From Alteromonadales bacterium alter-6D02 (lineage in GTDB: Bacteria; Pseudomonadota; Gammaproteobacteria; Enterobacterales; Psychrobiaceae): a DNA stretch of 43,526 nucleotides. Each line of letters opens with the position of its first letter. Position 1 is the stretch's first letter. Location: NCBI GenBank assembly GCA_002835545.1, contig PIZK01000039.1:1-43526 (forward strand). The letters are read 5' to 3'. Shown in pieces: positions 1 through 7,868 of the stretch. The notes under the pieces were generated by a model that worked only from the letters and a program-made list of their open reading frames with translations, searched no databases and was not told the origin of the DNA. The translations under genes were made by a program, and so were the position numbers.

Positions 1-16
1 CCAGTATCGTCCACCA
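1..16 (+). tRNA. 3' end of a truncated tRNA (probably tRNA-Val)
   Basis: The first 16 bases match the last 16 bases of the complete tRNA-Val at 54-129, including the encoded CCA end. They are most simply the 3' half of a T arm and acceptor stem from a preceding identical tRNA cut by the window edge. The anticodon is outside the window, so the valine identity is inferred from this identity and from tandem placement. Confidence 0.75.
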
Positions 17-53
17 TTCTTACTCCAAGAATTAAAACTAGGATATCCCCTGA

Positions 54-129
54 GGACGATTAGCTCAGTTGGGAGAGCATCGCCCTTACAAGGCGAGGGT
101 CACTGGTTCGAGCCCAGTATCGTCCACCA
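54..129 (+). tRNA. tRNA-Val (anticodon TAC)
   Basis: A 76-nt cloverleaf. The acceptor strand GGACGAT (54-60) pairs with ATCGTCC (119-125), followed by discriminator A and an encoded CCA. The D-loop is TAGCTCAGTTGGGAGAGCA, the anticodon loop contains TTACAAG with anticodon TAC, and the T arm has GGTTCGAGCC. It decodes GUA and, when modified, other valine codons. It lies 37 nt after the truncated copy at 1-16, so it is the last member of a tandem cluster reaching in from the left. Confidence 0.97.
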
Positions 130-238
130 TCATTATATTCCTGTAGTACTCTCTTCTTAATTCAATATTTAAACCTCCTTAAGTAGCTTAATTGACTAAT
201 CTAAAGTAATAGATAACTAGTTATATTGAGAAAAATTA

Positions 239-643
239 ATGATTCACGATCCTGCGGTACTAGAACGACTCGAAAACAGTCAAGCACGTATCACCAAAGC
301 CGTTTTTCCTTTTAATACCAACCATCACGACACTTTATTCGGTGGGCAAGCGTTAGCGTGGATGGATGAAGCAGCCTTCATTGCCGCAACTCGTTTTTGC
401 CGTAAACGTTTGGTCACCGTTTCTTCTGACCGCATCGATTTTAAACACCCTATTCCCGGTGGCAGCTTAGTTGAATTAGTAGGTCAGGTTGTCCACGTTG
501 GACGTACCAGCTTAAAAGTTGAAGTGAATATTTACGTTGAAGATATGTATCAAGATCACCGTGAAAAAGCGATAACGGGAACCTTTAGCTTTGTTGCAGT
601 GAACGAAGAAGGGAAGCCAATTCCAGTTTTGCCTGTGCTATAG
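239..643 (+). CDS. Acyl-CoA thioesterase, hotdog fold (YciA-like)
   Basis: 134 aa. It probably hydrolyses acyl-CoA thioesters in the cytoplasm. The segment TLFGGQALAWMDEAA (about residues 32-46) is the central hotdog helix with the conserved GG and the catalytic-type aspartate of YciA/BFIT-like thioesterases. It is followed by TVSSDRIDFKHPIPGG and a VGRTS strand typical of the family. Length matches compact single-hotdog enzymes. It stands alone after the tRNA genes and converges on gloC. A longer paralogue lies at 3367-3906 and shares the VGR(T/S)S and FVAVNE-type blocks. The substrate chain length cannot be read from the sequence. Confidence 0.85.
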   Translation: MIHDPAVLERLENSQARITKAVFPFNTNHHDTLFGGQALAWMDEAAFIAATRFCRKRLVTVSSDRIDFKHPIPGGSLVELVGQVVHVGRTSLKVEVNIYVEDMYQDHREKAITGTFSFVAVNEEGKPIPVLPVL

Positions 644-699
644 AATAGTTTGAGGTTAGGTAGGACAATACCAACTGCCCTACCCTCATCAATTTAACA

Positions 700-1353
700 C
701 TAACTTAAGCCCGTCACCCGATCGCCGACCAAAGGGTTTGATGCTCTCTCTTTACCAAATGTAGAGTTTGGGCCATGACCACAAATAAATTCAATGTCAT
801 TACCCAACGGCCATAATTGACTACAAATCGAATTAATCAAGGTTTGATGATCCCCTTGTGGGAAATCTGTTCTGCCAATAGAACCAGCGAACAATACATC
901 ACCGACCCAAGCTAGTTTCAGAGCTTTGGATACAAACACTACATGACCCGGTGTATGGCCTGGGCACAACAGTACATCGAGTACTTCATTACCCACAGTT
1001 ACCGTATCACCATCTTCTAACCACCGTGTCGGCTCAAAGACATCACACACTTCAAACCCAAACATCTGTGCTTGCTGAGCTAAACCATTAATCCAAAACA
1101 GGTCACCTTGATGCGGACCTTCAATCGTTAAATTAAGACGTTTTGATAATTCACTTGTCCCACCAGCATGATCAATATGGGCGTGCGTCAACAAGATTTT
1201 TTCAACACTAATTTGTTGAGTATCGATAAAAGACGTGATTTTTTCGATATCGCCACCAGGATCAATTACTGCGCCGATATTTGTTTCATCACACCAAATA
1301 ACTGTACAGTTTTGCGCGAACTGAGTTACAGGAATGACTTGGTGCTTCAGCAT
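700..1353 (-). CDS. gloC: Hydroxyacylglutathione hydrolase, type II glyoxalase (GloC/YcbL-like)
   Basis: 217 aa metallo-beta-lactamase-fold hydrolase. It carries the metal signature THAHIDH (HxHxDH, about residues 56-62). Further histidine ligands lie in LCPGHTPGH (about 129-137) and the terminal ICGHGP, and the GDVLFAGSIGRTDF block is typical of short glyoxalase II enzymes of the YcbL/GloC type. These cleave S-D-lactoylglutathione to D-lactate and glutathione, the second step of methylglyoxal detoxification. It lacks the C-terminal glutathione-binding domain of classical GloB, as expected for this subfamily. A glyoxalase I gene lies far away at 37351-37758. The start follows a purine-rich AAGAGAG ribosome site. 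Confidence 0.85.
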   Translation of the reverse strand: MLKHQVIPVTQFAQNCTVIWCDETNIGAVIDPGGDIEKITSFIDTQQISVEKILLTHAHIDHAGGTSELSKRLNLTIEGPHQGDLFWINGLAQQAQMFGFEVCDVFEPTRWLEDGDTVTVGNEVLDVLLCPGHTPGHVVFVSKALKLAWVGDVLFAGSIGRTDFPQGDHQTLINSICSQLWPLGNDIEFICGHGPNSTFGKERASNPLVGDRVTGLS

Positions 1354-1594
1354 AACAACTCTCTTTTAATAAAAAATAATAGTGAGTGCACAGTATACGC
1401 GAAGCATTCGCATGACAAAATCGGCAAAAGGATCAATAGCAGAGTTATTTTAGTTTATACTTAAATAACCAACTTAATTGACTAATAAATAGCTTTTATT
1501 CAATATGTTAATATTACTTCACTGTTATCTGCAATCTTGTCTAGTTTTTAAACAGTGATTTTTATAAGACGGGTTAAGGGGTCATACGGAGCAG

Positions 1595-3370
1595 ATGAAT
1601 TTCTTTTTGCGTATAGTTTGCTTAGGTTTAATCTTACTTTGGCCATTAAGGCAAGAAGCTGATGCGCAGACATGTCAGTGGCAATCGCCTGAGCCAGAAC
1701 CGCTTAACTTTGAATTAACTTTACCAACCACACCCGCTCCAGATTTCCTCGATGGAAAAAGTATCGGCCACATAACATTCACTCGTTATAATGTTTTTAA
1801 CCCAGAAGACCCCAAGGAATCTAACTTTCTATATCGCTGGCTCAATGACGTTCATGTGATTAGTCAAGAGCAAGTAATCAGGGATGAAATTTTATTTCGC
1901 GAAACAGACCAGTACAATGGACAATTATTTGCCGAAAGTGAACGAATCTTACGTAACAATAAATACCTCTACGATGCACGAGTGCGCCCGCTGCGTTTAT
2001 GCGGTGACAAAGTCGACATTGAAGTTGTTACCAAAGACGCTTGGTCAATCACCCCAGCATTTAGCATTTCGCACAAAGGTGGTGAGACAACCACAAAAAC
2101 ATCGATTACAGAGTCAAATTTTTTAGGCAGCGGCAAGCTTATTTCCATTTCCCAAGCCAAGGATGATCAGCGCACCGAGTATACAGTGCGCTATAAGGAT
2201 CCAAATATTGCAGGCACTCGACGTAAAACAGCAATAGAGATTAGTGACAATAGTGATGGTTACCGCCAATATTTTTCTCTCGACTTACCCTTTTATTCAT
2301 TAGCTAGTCAGCGAAGTTACGGCTTTAGTTTCAACAATGAACAGCGTATATCCCCTTTATATTACCAATCAAAAAAAGCCATCGAACTCGATCATAAAAA
2401 TCGCATTTATAATATTTTCTACGGCCGCTCTAAAGGCTATATTGAAGACACGACCAAGCGCTGGCGCTATGGATTCACTTACCGCCAAGATACATTAAAG
2501 CCTGATGCTGTTATACCTAGAGCATTTGGATTAGATAGTCCTAATCATCTTGCCTTGACAAGCCAAGCTCAACACCAGCGAACCTTATTATATCCATGGC
2601 TGGCATTTGACTATATTGAAAATAGCTTCACTACCATTGAAAATTTCCACTCGATTAAACGAACTGAAGATATAAATCTAGGCCGGTCCCTCACTGGCCG
2701 TATTGGTTACAGCCATCACTCTGTCGCTAACGATATCAGCCGAGTCATCTTTAATATTCACTCTCAAAATGCCATCAGAAAGCAGAAGCATTTATTAACT
2801 TTTGACACTCAAGTCGATGGCTATTGGCAAAGTAAACATAACAAGTTTGAAAATTTGGCGGCTACGTTTAATGGTGCTTATTACCATTTTTATGATTCAG
2901 ACTGGGTATTCTTTAGCCAGATAAAATATAACATGTTATATAATCCACATCAGGAAAATCAACTGTTCTTAGGCGGAGATACTGGCTTGCGAGGTTACCC
3001 TTTAAGGCACCTATCCGGAGAGCAAACTGGCGTATTAACCTTCGAGCAACGTTACTATAGTGATGCTTATTTATTTCGCTTAATTCGTATTGGTGCCGCA
3101 TTTTATGTTGATATTGGAAAATCATGGGGTGATAGTCATTTACTCGAACAATACGATAAATTATTAACAGCAATGCCCCCTGAAGCCCAAGTAACAGCCA
3201 TAGAGAAGCAAGATAAACGTTGGTTAGCAAACGTTGGTATAGGTCTTCGCTTTACCCCTAGCCGTGTTGATGCCAATCATGTTATTCATGTCGATCTAGC
3301 CTTCCCTCTAGCTAATCGGCAGGATATCAAGTCATCGCAATTTTTAATCAGCGTTAAGCAATCATTTTAA
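1595..3370 (+). CDS. Omp85-superfamily outer-membrane protein (BamA/TamA-like)
   Basis: 591 aa. Residues 1-24 are a signal peptide with cleavage near ADA-QT. Next come one or two POTRA-like modules (about 50-155, including KVDIEVVTKDAWSITP) and a long beta-barrel. A GLRGYPLR segment (about 470) matches the conserved R-G-F/Y lock motif of Omp85 barrels. The last residue is phenylalanine, as expected for a BamA-recognised barrel. With fewer POTRA domains than BamA, it is not BamA itself. It could be a TamA-like or lineage-specific surface-antigen-domain protein. A GGAG ribosome site sits just before the ATG. Its stop overlaps the end of the convergent gene at 3367-3906 by 4 nt. Confidence 0.8.
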   Translation: MNFFLRIVCLGLILLWPLRQEADAQTCQWQSPEPEPLNFELTLPTTPAPDFLDGKSIGHITFTRYNVFNPEDPKESNFLYRWLNDVHVISQEQVIRDEILFRETDQYNGQLFAESERILRNNKYLYDARVRPLRLCGDKVDIEVVTKDAWSITPAFSISHKGGETTTKTSITESNFLGSGKLISISQAKDDQRTEYTVRYKDPNIAGTRRKTAIEISDNSDGYRQYFSLDLPFYSLASQRSYGFSFNNEQRISPLYYQSKKAIELDHKNRIYNIFYGRSKGYIEDTTKRWRYGFTYRQDTLKPDAVIPRAFGLDSPNHLALTSQAQHQRTLLYPWLAFDYIENSFTTIENFHSIKRTEDINLGRSLTGRIGYSHHSVANDISRVIFNIHSQNAIRKQKHLLTFDTQVDGYWQSKHNKFENLAATFNGAYYHFYDSDWVFFSQIKYNMLYNPHQENQLFLGGDTGLRGYPLRHLSGEQTGVLTFEQRYYSDAYLFRLIRIGAAFYVDIGKSWGDSHLLEQYDKLLTAMPPEAQVTAIEKQDKRWLANVGIGLRFTPSRVDANHVIHVDLAFPLANRQDIKSSQFLISVKQSF

Positions 3371-3906
3371 CTTAGGTACTGATCAAGGACGCTGTCATCA
3401 ACAGCATCATCGTTCCATTTAGCACGGATCTCTTCTAAACGCTCACTATGCTCTTGGCGTAATTCGCGGCGAAATTTTGCAGCAACAAAGCGCGATTTAT
3501 CTTTTTTACTAGTTAAAACTAACGGTGTAATAGCAACAGATTTCCCCGCTTCATTGACGGCGACCATAGTAAAGTAGCAACTATTGGTGTGGCGTATTTC
3601 ACGAGAATGAATATTTTGCGCAAGTACTTTAATCCCAATCTCCATTGAGCTCCGACCCACTAAGTTAACATGAGCCAGGAAGGTTACCAGCTCTCCTACA
3701 TGTATCGATTGTTTGAAGCGAACCTCATCGACCGATAAAGTCACGACATAGTGCCCACTGTACTGAGAGCCGCATGCGTAAGCGACTTGGTCAAGTAAGC
3801 GTAGTAACGCACCGCCATGAACCTTCCCAGAGAAATTAGCCATATCTGGTGTCATAAGCATGGTCATTTTTAAGCTAGAGAGCTCCTGCTGATTAATAAA
3901 TGGCAT
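3367..3906 (-). CDS. Acyl-CoA thioesterase, hotdog fold with C-terminal extension
   Basis: 179 aa. The N-terminal ~130 residues form one hotdog domain with KVHGGALLRLLDQVAYACG as the central helix and VGRSSMEIGIKV as a later strand, like YciA/BACH-type acyl-CoA hydrolases. The last ~45 residues are charged and probably helical (RFVAAKFRRELRQEHSERLE), an extension found in some proteobacterial members. The predicted role is hydrolysis of medium- or long-chain acyl-CoA. It converges with the Omp85 gene, with overlapping ends, and is paralogous to the thioesterase at 239-643. The physiological substrate is unknown. Confidence 0.85.
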   Translation of the reverse strand: MPFINQQELSSLKMTMLMTPDMANFSGKVHGGALLRLLDQVAYACGSQYSGHYVVTLSVDEVRFKQSIHVGELVTFLAHVNLVGRSSMEIGIKVLAQNIHSREIRHTNSCYFTMVAVNEAGKSVAITPLVLTSKKDKSRFVAAKFRRELRQEHSERLEEIRAKWNDDAVDDSVLDQYLS

Positions 3907-4042
3907 AACGTCCCCTTTAGATGATAGATAGTTGATTTAGAAACACCATAATTTAAAGTGTCTCTTTTAAAAGTAGGCTAAAGCCTGAACTAAAACAATG
4001 CTATGATCAGTTTGAAAAGTAAAAGAAAAGGTGACTCCCATT

Positions 4043-4783
4043 ATGGCACTATTAGAAAATCAGGTTGACATTTGGTTAGTCAAACCACATCACATAAGCT
4101 GTCCCAACCAACTAGCTTATTTTAGACAACAATTAAGCGAACAAGAGCGGGCAAAGGTTGATAAGCAATATAATCAAGAAGGTCGTCATAGTGCACTTGT
4201 CACTCGAGCGTTAGTGAGGAATGTATTATCTAAATATCACAGTACTATTGCACCTAGTGACTGGCGATTTGGCAAAGGGTTTAACGGTAAGCCCTTTATT
4301 AGCAATCCCAACGTAACACTCGACTTTAATCTGTCACATGCACAAGGCTTAATCGCTATTGCGGTCAGTCATCAGCTAGAGCTAGGCATTGATGTTGAAT
4401 ATATCAAACGTAAAGCCAACACATACAAACTAGCCCCGCGCTATTTTAGCCCTTATGAAAATGAAGCTTTAGCACAACTCCCTTACCAGCAACAAGCTAT
4501 CGACTTCTTTAATTTTTGGACTTTGAAAGAGTCTTATATCAAAGCCTGTGGTGATGGTTTAGCCATTCCATTAGATCATTTTTGGTTTAAAATAAAATCT
4601 TTTGATGACATAGAGTTAGGCTTTAGTGAGTTACGTAATGACTCACCCACTCAATGGCAAAGCTTTCTGTTTGAGCCAACGCTTGAGCATAAAATGGCAC
4701 TTACCGTCAGAGCTAACAGAACAGCGCCATTAACGATTAATCAATTTAACTTCATTGAAGACAATCTGATAACTCAACTATAA
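4043..4783 (+). CDS. 4'-phosphopantetheinyl transferase, Sfp type
   Basis: 246 aa from the ATG at 4043. This start is preferred over a GTG at 4031 because AAAAGGTGA (4026-4034) is then an ideally spaced ribosome site. It transfers phosphopantetheine from CoA to carrier-protein serines. Family motifs are present: FNLSH (96-100), GIDVE with Mg2+ ligands D117 and E119, and FWTLKESYIKACGDG with E163 and K167. Two-domain Sfp length suggests secondary-metabolism or polyunsaturated-fatty-acid synthase carriers rather than AcpS duty. No polyketide or peptide synthetase lies in the window, so it works in trans. A PfaE-like partner of a marine PUFA synthase is one possibility, but this is inference. 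Confidence 0.88.
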   Translation: MALLENQVDIWLVKPHHISCPNQLAYFRQQLSEQERAKVDKQYNQEGRHSALVTRALVRNVLSKYHSTIAPSDWRFGKGFNGKPFISNPNVTLDFNLSHAQGLIAIAVSHQLELGIDVEYIKRKANTYKLAPRYFSPYENEALAQLPYQQQAIDFFNFWTLKESYIKACGDGLAIPLDHFWFKIKSFDDIELGFSELRNDSPTQWQSFLFEPTLEHKMALTVRANRTAPLTINQFNFIEDNLITQL

Positions 4784-4785
4784 AT

Positions 4786-5259
4786 CTAGAGTAAATAGTC
4801 TTGCTCAATTGGAATGAAGTGGTCAGCAGCTTGCACCAAGGCATTAGCGGTTAATTTAAGCACACCATAGACAGTCGTTGTTACATTGTCGCGTTGCTTG
4901 ATTTCATCAAGTAGTATCGCAAAGTCACCGTCGCCGGAAAGTAAAATAACTTCATCAACCTCATTAGCACTGCGCAGTACATCAATAGTAATACCGACAT
5001 CCCAATCCCCTTTAGCACTCCCGTCGCTACGTTGAATGAAAGGTTTGAGTTTAATGTTAAAACCAATGTGCTTTAGCGCACTTTGAAACTTTTGTTGCTG
5101 TTCATCACCACGATCAATAGCGTAGGCGTTTGCTTGCACGATGTCGCCACGCTCACTGAGTACCTGCCACAATTTACGATAATTAAAGGGGCGCTGATAA
5201 GTATCACGGGTAGTGTAATAAATATTTTGTACATCAACAAATAACGCTATTTTCTTCAC
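4786..5259 (-). CDS. NYN (PIN-like) domain protein
   Basis: 157 aa from a GTG at 5259, chosen because GGAG lies 5 nt upstream and the family's first strand (KKIALFVDVQNIYY) begins at once. The open frame extends to 5328 but the extra residues look non-conserved. Acidic residues of the NYN/PIN metal site are visible: D in FVDVQN, D in KGDWDVGITIDV, and the pair in LLSGDGDFAILL. NYN proteins (LabA/DUF88 group) are predicted single-strand RNA nucleases. It converges with the phosphopantetheinyl transferase (2 nt apart) and is divergent from dbpA, an rRNA helicase. A role in RNA processing is plausible but unproven. Confidence 0.8.
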   Translation of the reverse strand: MKKIALFVDVQNIYYTTRDTYQRPFNYRKLWQVLSERGDIVQANAYAIDRGDEQQQKFQSALKHIGFNIKLKPFIQRSDGSAKGDWDVGITIDVLRSANEVDEVILLSGDGDFAILLDEIKQRDNVTTTVYGVLKLTANALVQAADHFIPIEQDYLL

Positions 5260-5382
5260 AGCAACTCCAATAATGACCTGTTTATAGTGCTGAACATTAC
5301 AGTATCTGCGCATGACAAACAATGCCATCAGATTGTGCGAGCGAGTTAGCAGCTTCCGTCTTATGCTTAAGATATCTCAATA

Positions 5383-5406
5383 ATACCAACGTAAAGCTGG
5401 TATACT
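5383..5406 (+). promoter_or_regulatory. Likely dbpA promoter with extended -10 and overlapping palindrome
   Basis: TATACT at 5401-5406 preceded by TGG gives an extended -10 (TGN-TATACT), with no convincing -35. The same stretch is a near-perfect inverted repeat: ATACCAAC, a 5-nt spacer, then GCTGGTAT. This could bind a regulator or form a short hairpin. It sits about 50 nt before the chosen dbpA GTG. Confidence 0.5.
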
Positions 5407-5453
5407 ACGCGCCAATTATTTTTAAGAAACACTTCAACGCTAGGGCTGCTACT

Positions 5454-6839
5454 GTGCAATCAAACGATTTTTCTCAACTATCTCTACATCCGTCACTGTT
5501 AGATAATCTAAAAACCTTAGATTATAAAGAAATGACACCGATACAAGCACAAAGCTTGCCGCCTATCCTTGAAGGTAAAGATGTTATCGCCCAAGGTAAA
5601 ACAGGCTCAGGTAAGACAGCAGCCTTTGCGTTAGGTTTATTAAATAACTTAGACGTTAAAAAATTTCGTGTTCAGTCATTAGTACTGTGCCCGACTCGTG
5701 AGCTGGCGGATCAAGTCGCCAAAGAAATTAGAAAGCTAGCGCGTGCAATCCACAACATCAAAGTCTTAACCCTGTGTGGTGGTACACCAATGGGGCCTCA
5801 AATTGGGTCTTTAGAACATGGCGCTCATATTATAGTCGGTACACCGGGACGTATCGAAGATCATTTATCTCGTGGGCGATTAAAACTTAACCACCTAAAT
5901 ACTTTAGTGCTCGATGAAGCCGATCGCATGTTAGAGATGGGATTTCAATCGGCATTAGATTTAATTTTCTCGTTATGTCCAGCCCAACGTCAAAATCTAT
6001 TATTTAGCGCGACGTTCCCTGAAGGCGTTAAGCCAATTGCTAAGCGATTAATGACCGACCCAGTGAGTGTTGAAGTAGCATCAACTCATAGTAATGACAG
6101 TATCGATCAAGTGTTCTATAAAGTTGATGATAATCGCCATCGTAGTCACGCGGTACGTTTAGTATTGCAGCAGGCTAAAAGCGAATCTACGGTTATTTTC
6201 TGTACCACAAAACGTGATGTCCAAGACCTTGCTAGCGACCTAAAAGATTATGGTTTTAATGTGTTAGCATTACACGGCGATTTAGAACAACGCGATCGCG
6301 ACCAGACATTAGTTCGTTTTGCTAACAAAAGTGTCTCAGTCCTAGTTGCGACCGATGTGGCCGCGCGAGGTCTTGATGTAGACAATTTAGATGCGGTTAT
6401 CAACTACCATATCTCTAGCGATCCAGAAGTGCATGTCCATCGTATTGGTCGTACAGGCCGTGCTGGCGGTAAAGGCAAAGCTTACTCGCTATTCGCCGAA
6501 AAAGAGTTCAACAAAATTGGTCGTCTAGAAGAATTTTTAAATATTACTGTAGAGCCAAGTCCGTTACCTGATAATAGCGTATTAGACCAACCTATTCAGA
6601 AACCTAAAATGGCCACGCTACAGATTGATGGTGGTAAAAAACAAAAAGTACGCGCCGGCGATATTCTTGGTGCTTTAACTAGTAAAGGCGGTATCGCAGG
6701 CAGTGATGTTGGTAAGATTCAATTATCTGATAATTGGGCTTATGTTGCTGTTGCCAGTAACGTTGCCAATATAGCACTCAAGAAAATTAGCGAAGGTAAG
6801 CTTAAAGGTCGTAGCTTTAGAGTTCGTAAATTTAAATAA
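5454..6839 (+). CDS. dbpA: ATP-dependent RNA helicase DbpA
   Basis: 461 aa from a GTG at 5454, with AGG 8-9 nt upstream. The frame is open to 5322, but the shorter form begins at the family N-terminus and matches the usual DbpA length. DEAD-box motifs in order: Q motif region, AQGKTGSGKT (Walker A, 46-55), PTRELADQ, the DbpA-specific CGGTPMGPQ with EHGAH, VLDEADRML (DEAD 154-157), LLFSATFP, and HRIGRTGRAG. The last ~75 residues form the DbpA RNA-binding domain that recognises hairpin 92 of 23S rRNA. The role is a late step of 50S ribosome assembly. A clear terminator follows at 6861. Confidence 0.95.
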   Translation: MQSNDFSQLSLHPSLLDNLKTLDYKEMTPIQAQSLPPILEGKDVIAQGKTGSGKTAAFALGLLNNLDVKKFRVQSLVLCPTRELADQVAKEIRKLARAIHNIKVLTLCGGTPMGPQIGSLEHGAHIIVGTPGRIEDHLSRGRLKLNHLNTLVLDEADRMLEMGFQSALDLIFSLCPAQRQNLLFSATFPEGVKPIAKRLMTDPVSVEVASTHSNDSIDQVFYKVDDNRHRSHAVRLVLQQAKSESTVIFCTTKRDVQDLASDLKDYGFNVLALHGDLEQRDRDQTLVRFANKSVSVLVATDVAARGLDVDNLDAVINYHISSDPEVHVHRIGRTGRAGGKGKAYSLFAEKEFNKIGRLEEFLNITVEPSPLPDNSVLDQPIQKPKMATLQIDGGKKQKVRAGDILGALTSKGGIAGSDVGKIQLSDNWAYVAVASNVANIALKKISEGKLKGRSFRVRKFK

Positions 6840-6860
6840 GCCGTTATCTATCATTTTATT

Positions 6861-6896
6861 AAGCCCACCTACATTCGCTGTAGCGTGGGCTTTTTT
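6861..6896 (+). terminator. Rho-independent terminator after dbpA
   Basis: AAGCCCAC pairs with GTGGGCTT and CTACA with TGTAG across a TTCGC loop, with one bulged C, followed by a run of six T. It lies 21 nt after the dbpA stop. Confidence 0.9.
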
Positions 6897-6954
6897 ATGA
6901 CTAGTTGTTGAACTTTTTTCACCCTATACACTCGGAGTACTATCTGTTTCTTGT

Positions 6955-6969
6955 TAGAAATTGTTCTCA
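6955..6969 (+). promoter_or_regulatory. Weak Fur-box-like sequence before the TonB-like gene
   Basis: TAGAAATTGTTCTCA matches the 15-base Fur core palindrome at about 9 of its 14 defined positions. It lies 27 nt before a gene with TonB-like architecture, which is where a Fur site would make sense. The match alone is weak. Confidence 0.2.
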
Positions 6970-6995
6970 TTCTTTGCATTTAGGTTAATACGGAA

Positions 6996-7700
6996 ATGAC
7001 CAACGCCTCTTCACACTTTATAACCCTCTCTTTACTCGGTCACGGTTTGCTGTTCGCCTTGCTTTATCGCTTCCATCAAGATACTGCGCCGATACCAAAA
7101 CCACAGCCGACGATCACTATTATTAAAGCAAGCCTATTGGCGCCTCAACACATGCCCAGCAAGATTCAAGAAGAAGTCAGCAAGGACGCCGAAACACCAC
7201 CTCTTCAACCACAAGATGAGCCACATCAGGACAATGCAGCGACAGAAAATATCATCGTTAAAAAAGAAAAAATAAATGACAATCAGTCTTCAGAAATGAT
7301 CAGAAAACCCTCAGCATCACCAGAGGTATCTTTAATCAGTCAAGCCAAGGAGAATCCAGAGCAACCCGTAAAGCCTTTTCCCTCTGCGGCACAATTAATT
7401 GCCAATTCAAGGACAATACTCGCTAAACAACATCAACAGCAGTTAAATGCCAGCCACCACAAGTATGGTGAAAAGCGCACCGTATCGAGTATGACTAAAT
7501 CCTTACCGAGTCATGATTACACTGTCGTTGAACATAACGTGAAACAGCCGGGAGAATATAAGATTTATTGCGACTCAGGCGCAAAAAAAGCATTTCTCGT
7601 TGCCGCATCTCTGTTAGGTGGTCAAACAAAGTGTGAAAAGTTCAATTTAGATAATTATATTAAACCTCGAATTAGCAACAGAACTAAACAGGCTAAATAA
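6996..7700 (+). CDS. Uncharacterised TonB/TolA-like membrane-anchored protein
   Basis: 234 aa, function not recognised. Residues about 7-26 form one N-terminal transmembrane helix (LSLLGHGLLFALLYRF). A Pro/Glu/Gln/Lys-rich linker follows (about 30-150), reminiscent of the rigid periplasmic spacer of TonB or TolA. The last ~60 residues form a small globular-looking end with two cysteines (IYCDSG and TKCEKF) that could form a disulphide. I do not see the classical TonB C-terminal YP motif, nor ExbB/ExbD neighbours. It stands alone between dbpA and trhO. It may span the periplasm, but the partner is unknown. Confidence 0.6.
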   Translation: MTNASSHFITLSLLGHGLLFALLYRFHQDTAPIPKPQPTITIIKASLLAPQHMPSKIQEEVSKDAETPPLQPQDEPHQDNAATENIIVKKEKINDNQSSEMIRKPSASPEVSLISQAKENPEQPVKPFPSAAQLIANSRTILAKQHQQQLNASHHKYGEKRTVSSMTKSLPSHDYTVVEHNVKQPGEYKIYCDSGAKKAFLVAASLLGGQTKCEKFNLDNYIKPRISNRTKQAK

Positions 7701-7744
7701 CCAACAAATATTGTTTTTTGTGAGCTTATCCTTACTGCTTTATA

Positions 7745-7758
7745 TTGATCGATATCAA
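7745..7758 (+). promoter_or_regulatory. Perfect FNR-type box upstream of trhO
   Basis: TTGAT-CGAT-ATCAA matches the FNR/EtrA consensus TTGATNNNNATCAA at all ten defined positions. A TATCAT -10-like hexamer follows at 7766-7771, which would place the box near -26. That position is between the core promoter elements and suits repression better than class II activation. It lies 110 nt before the trhO start. Confidence 0.6.
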
Positions 7759-7868
7759 TTTCTGTTATCATCACGCGCTTTAGTCACCAGTCCAATGCTG
7801 TTGGCTATCTATCATTTTTTCTCTAAAGCACTGGATTTACGATCCAGCCAGTTCAATGGACTTATACT

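Noticed and set aside
1168..1464. 98-codon plus-strand frame antisense to gloC
   Set aside because: It overlaps a well-supported conserved gene and its translation has no recognisable features; it is a shadow frame.
5260..5453. Longer N-termini for the NYN protein (to 5328) and DbpA (from 5322)
   Set aside because: The two extensions would overlap each other, lack family similarity, and have worse ribosome sites than the inner GTG starts.
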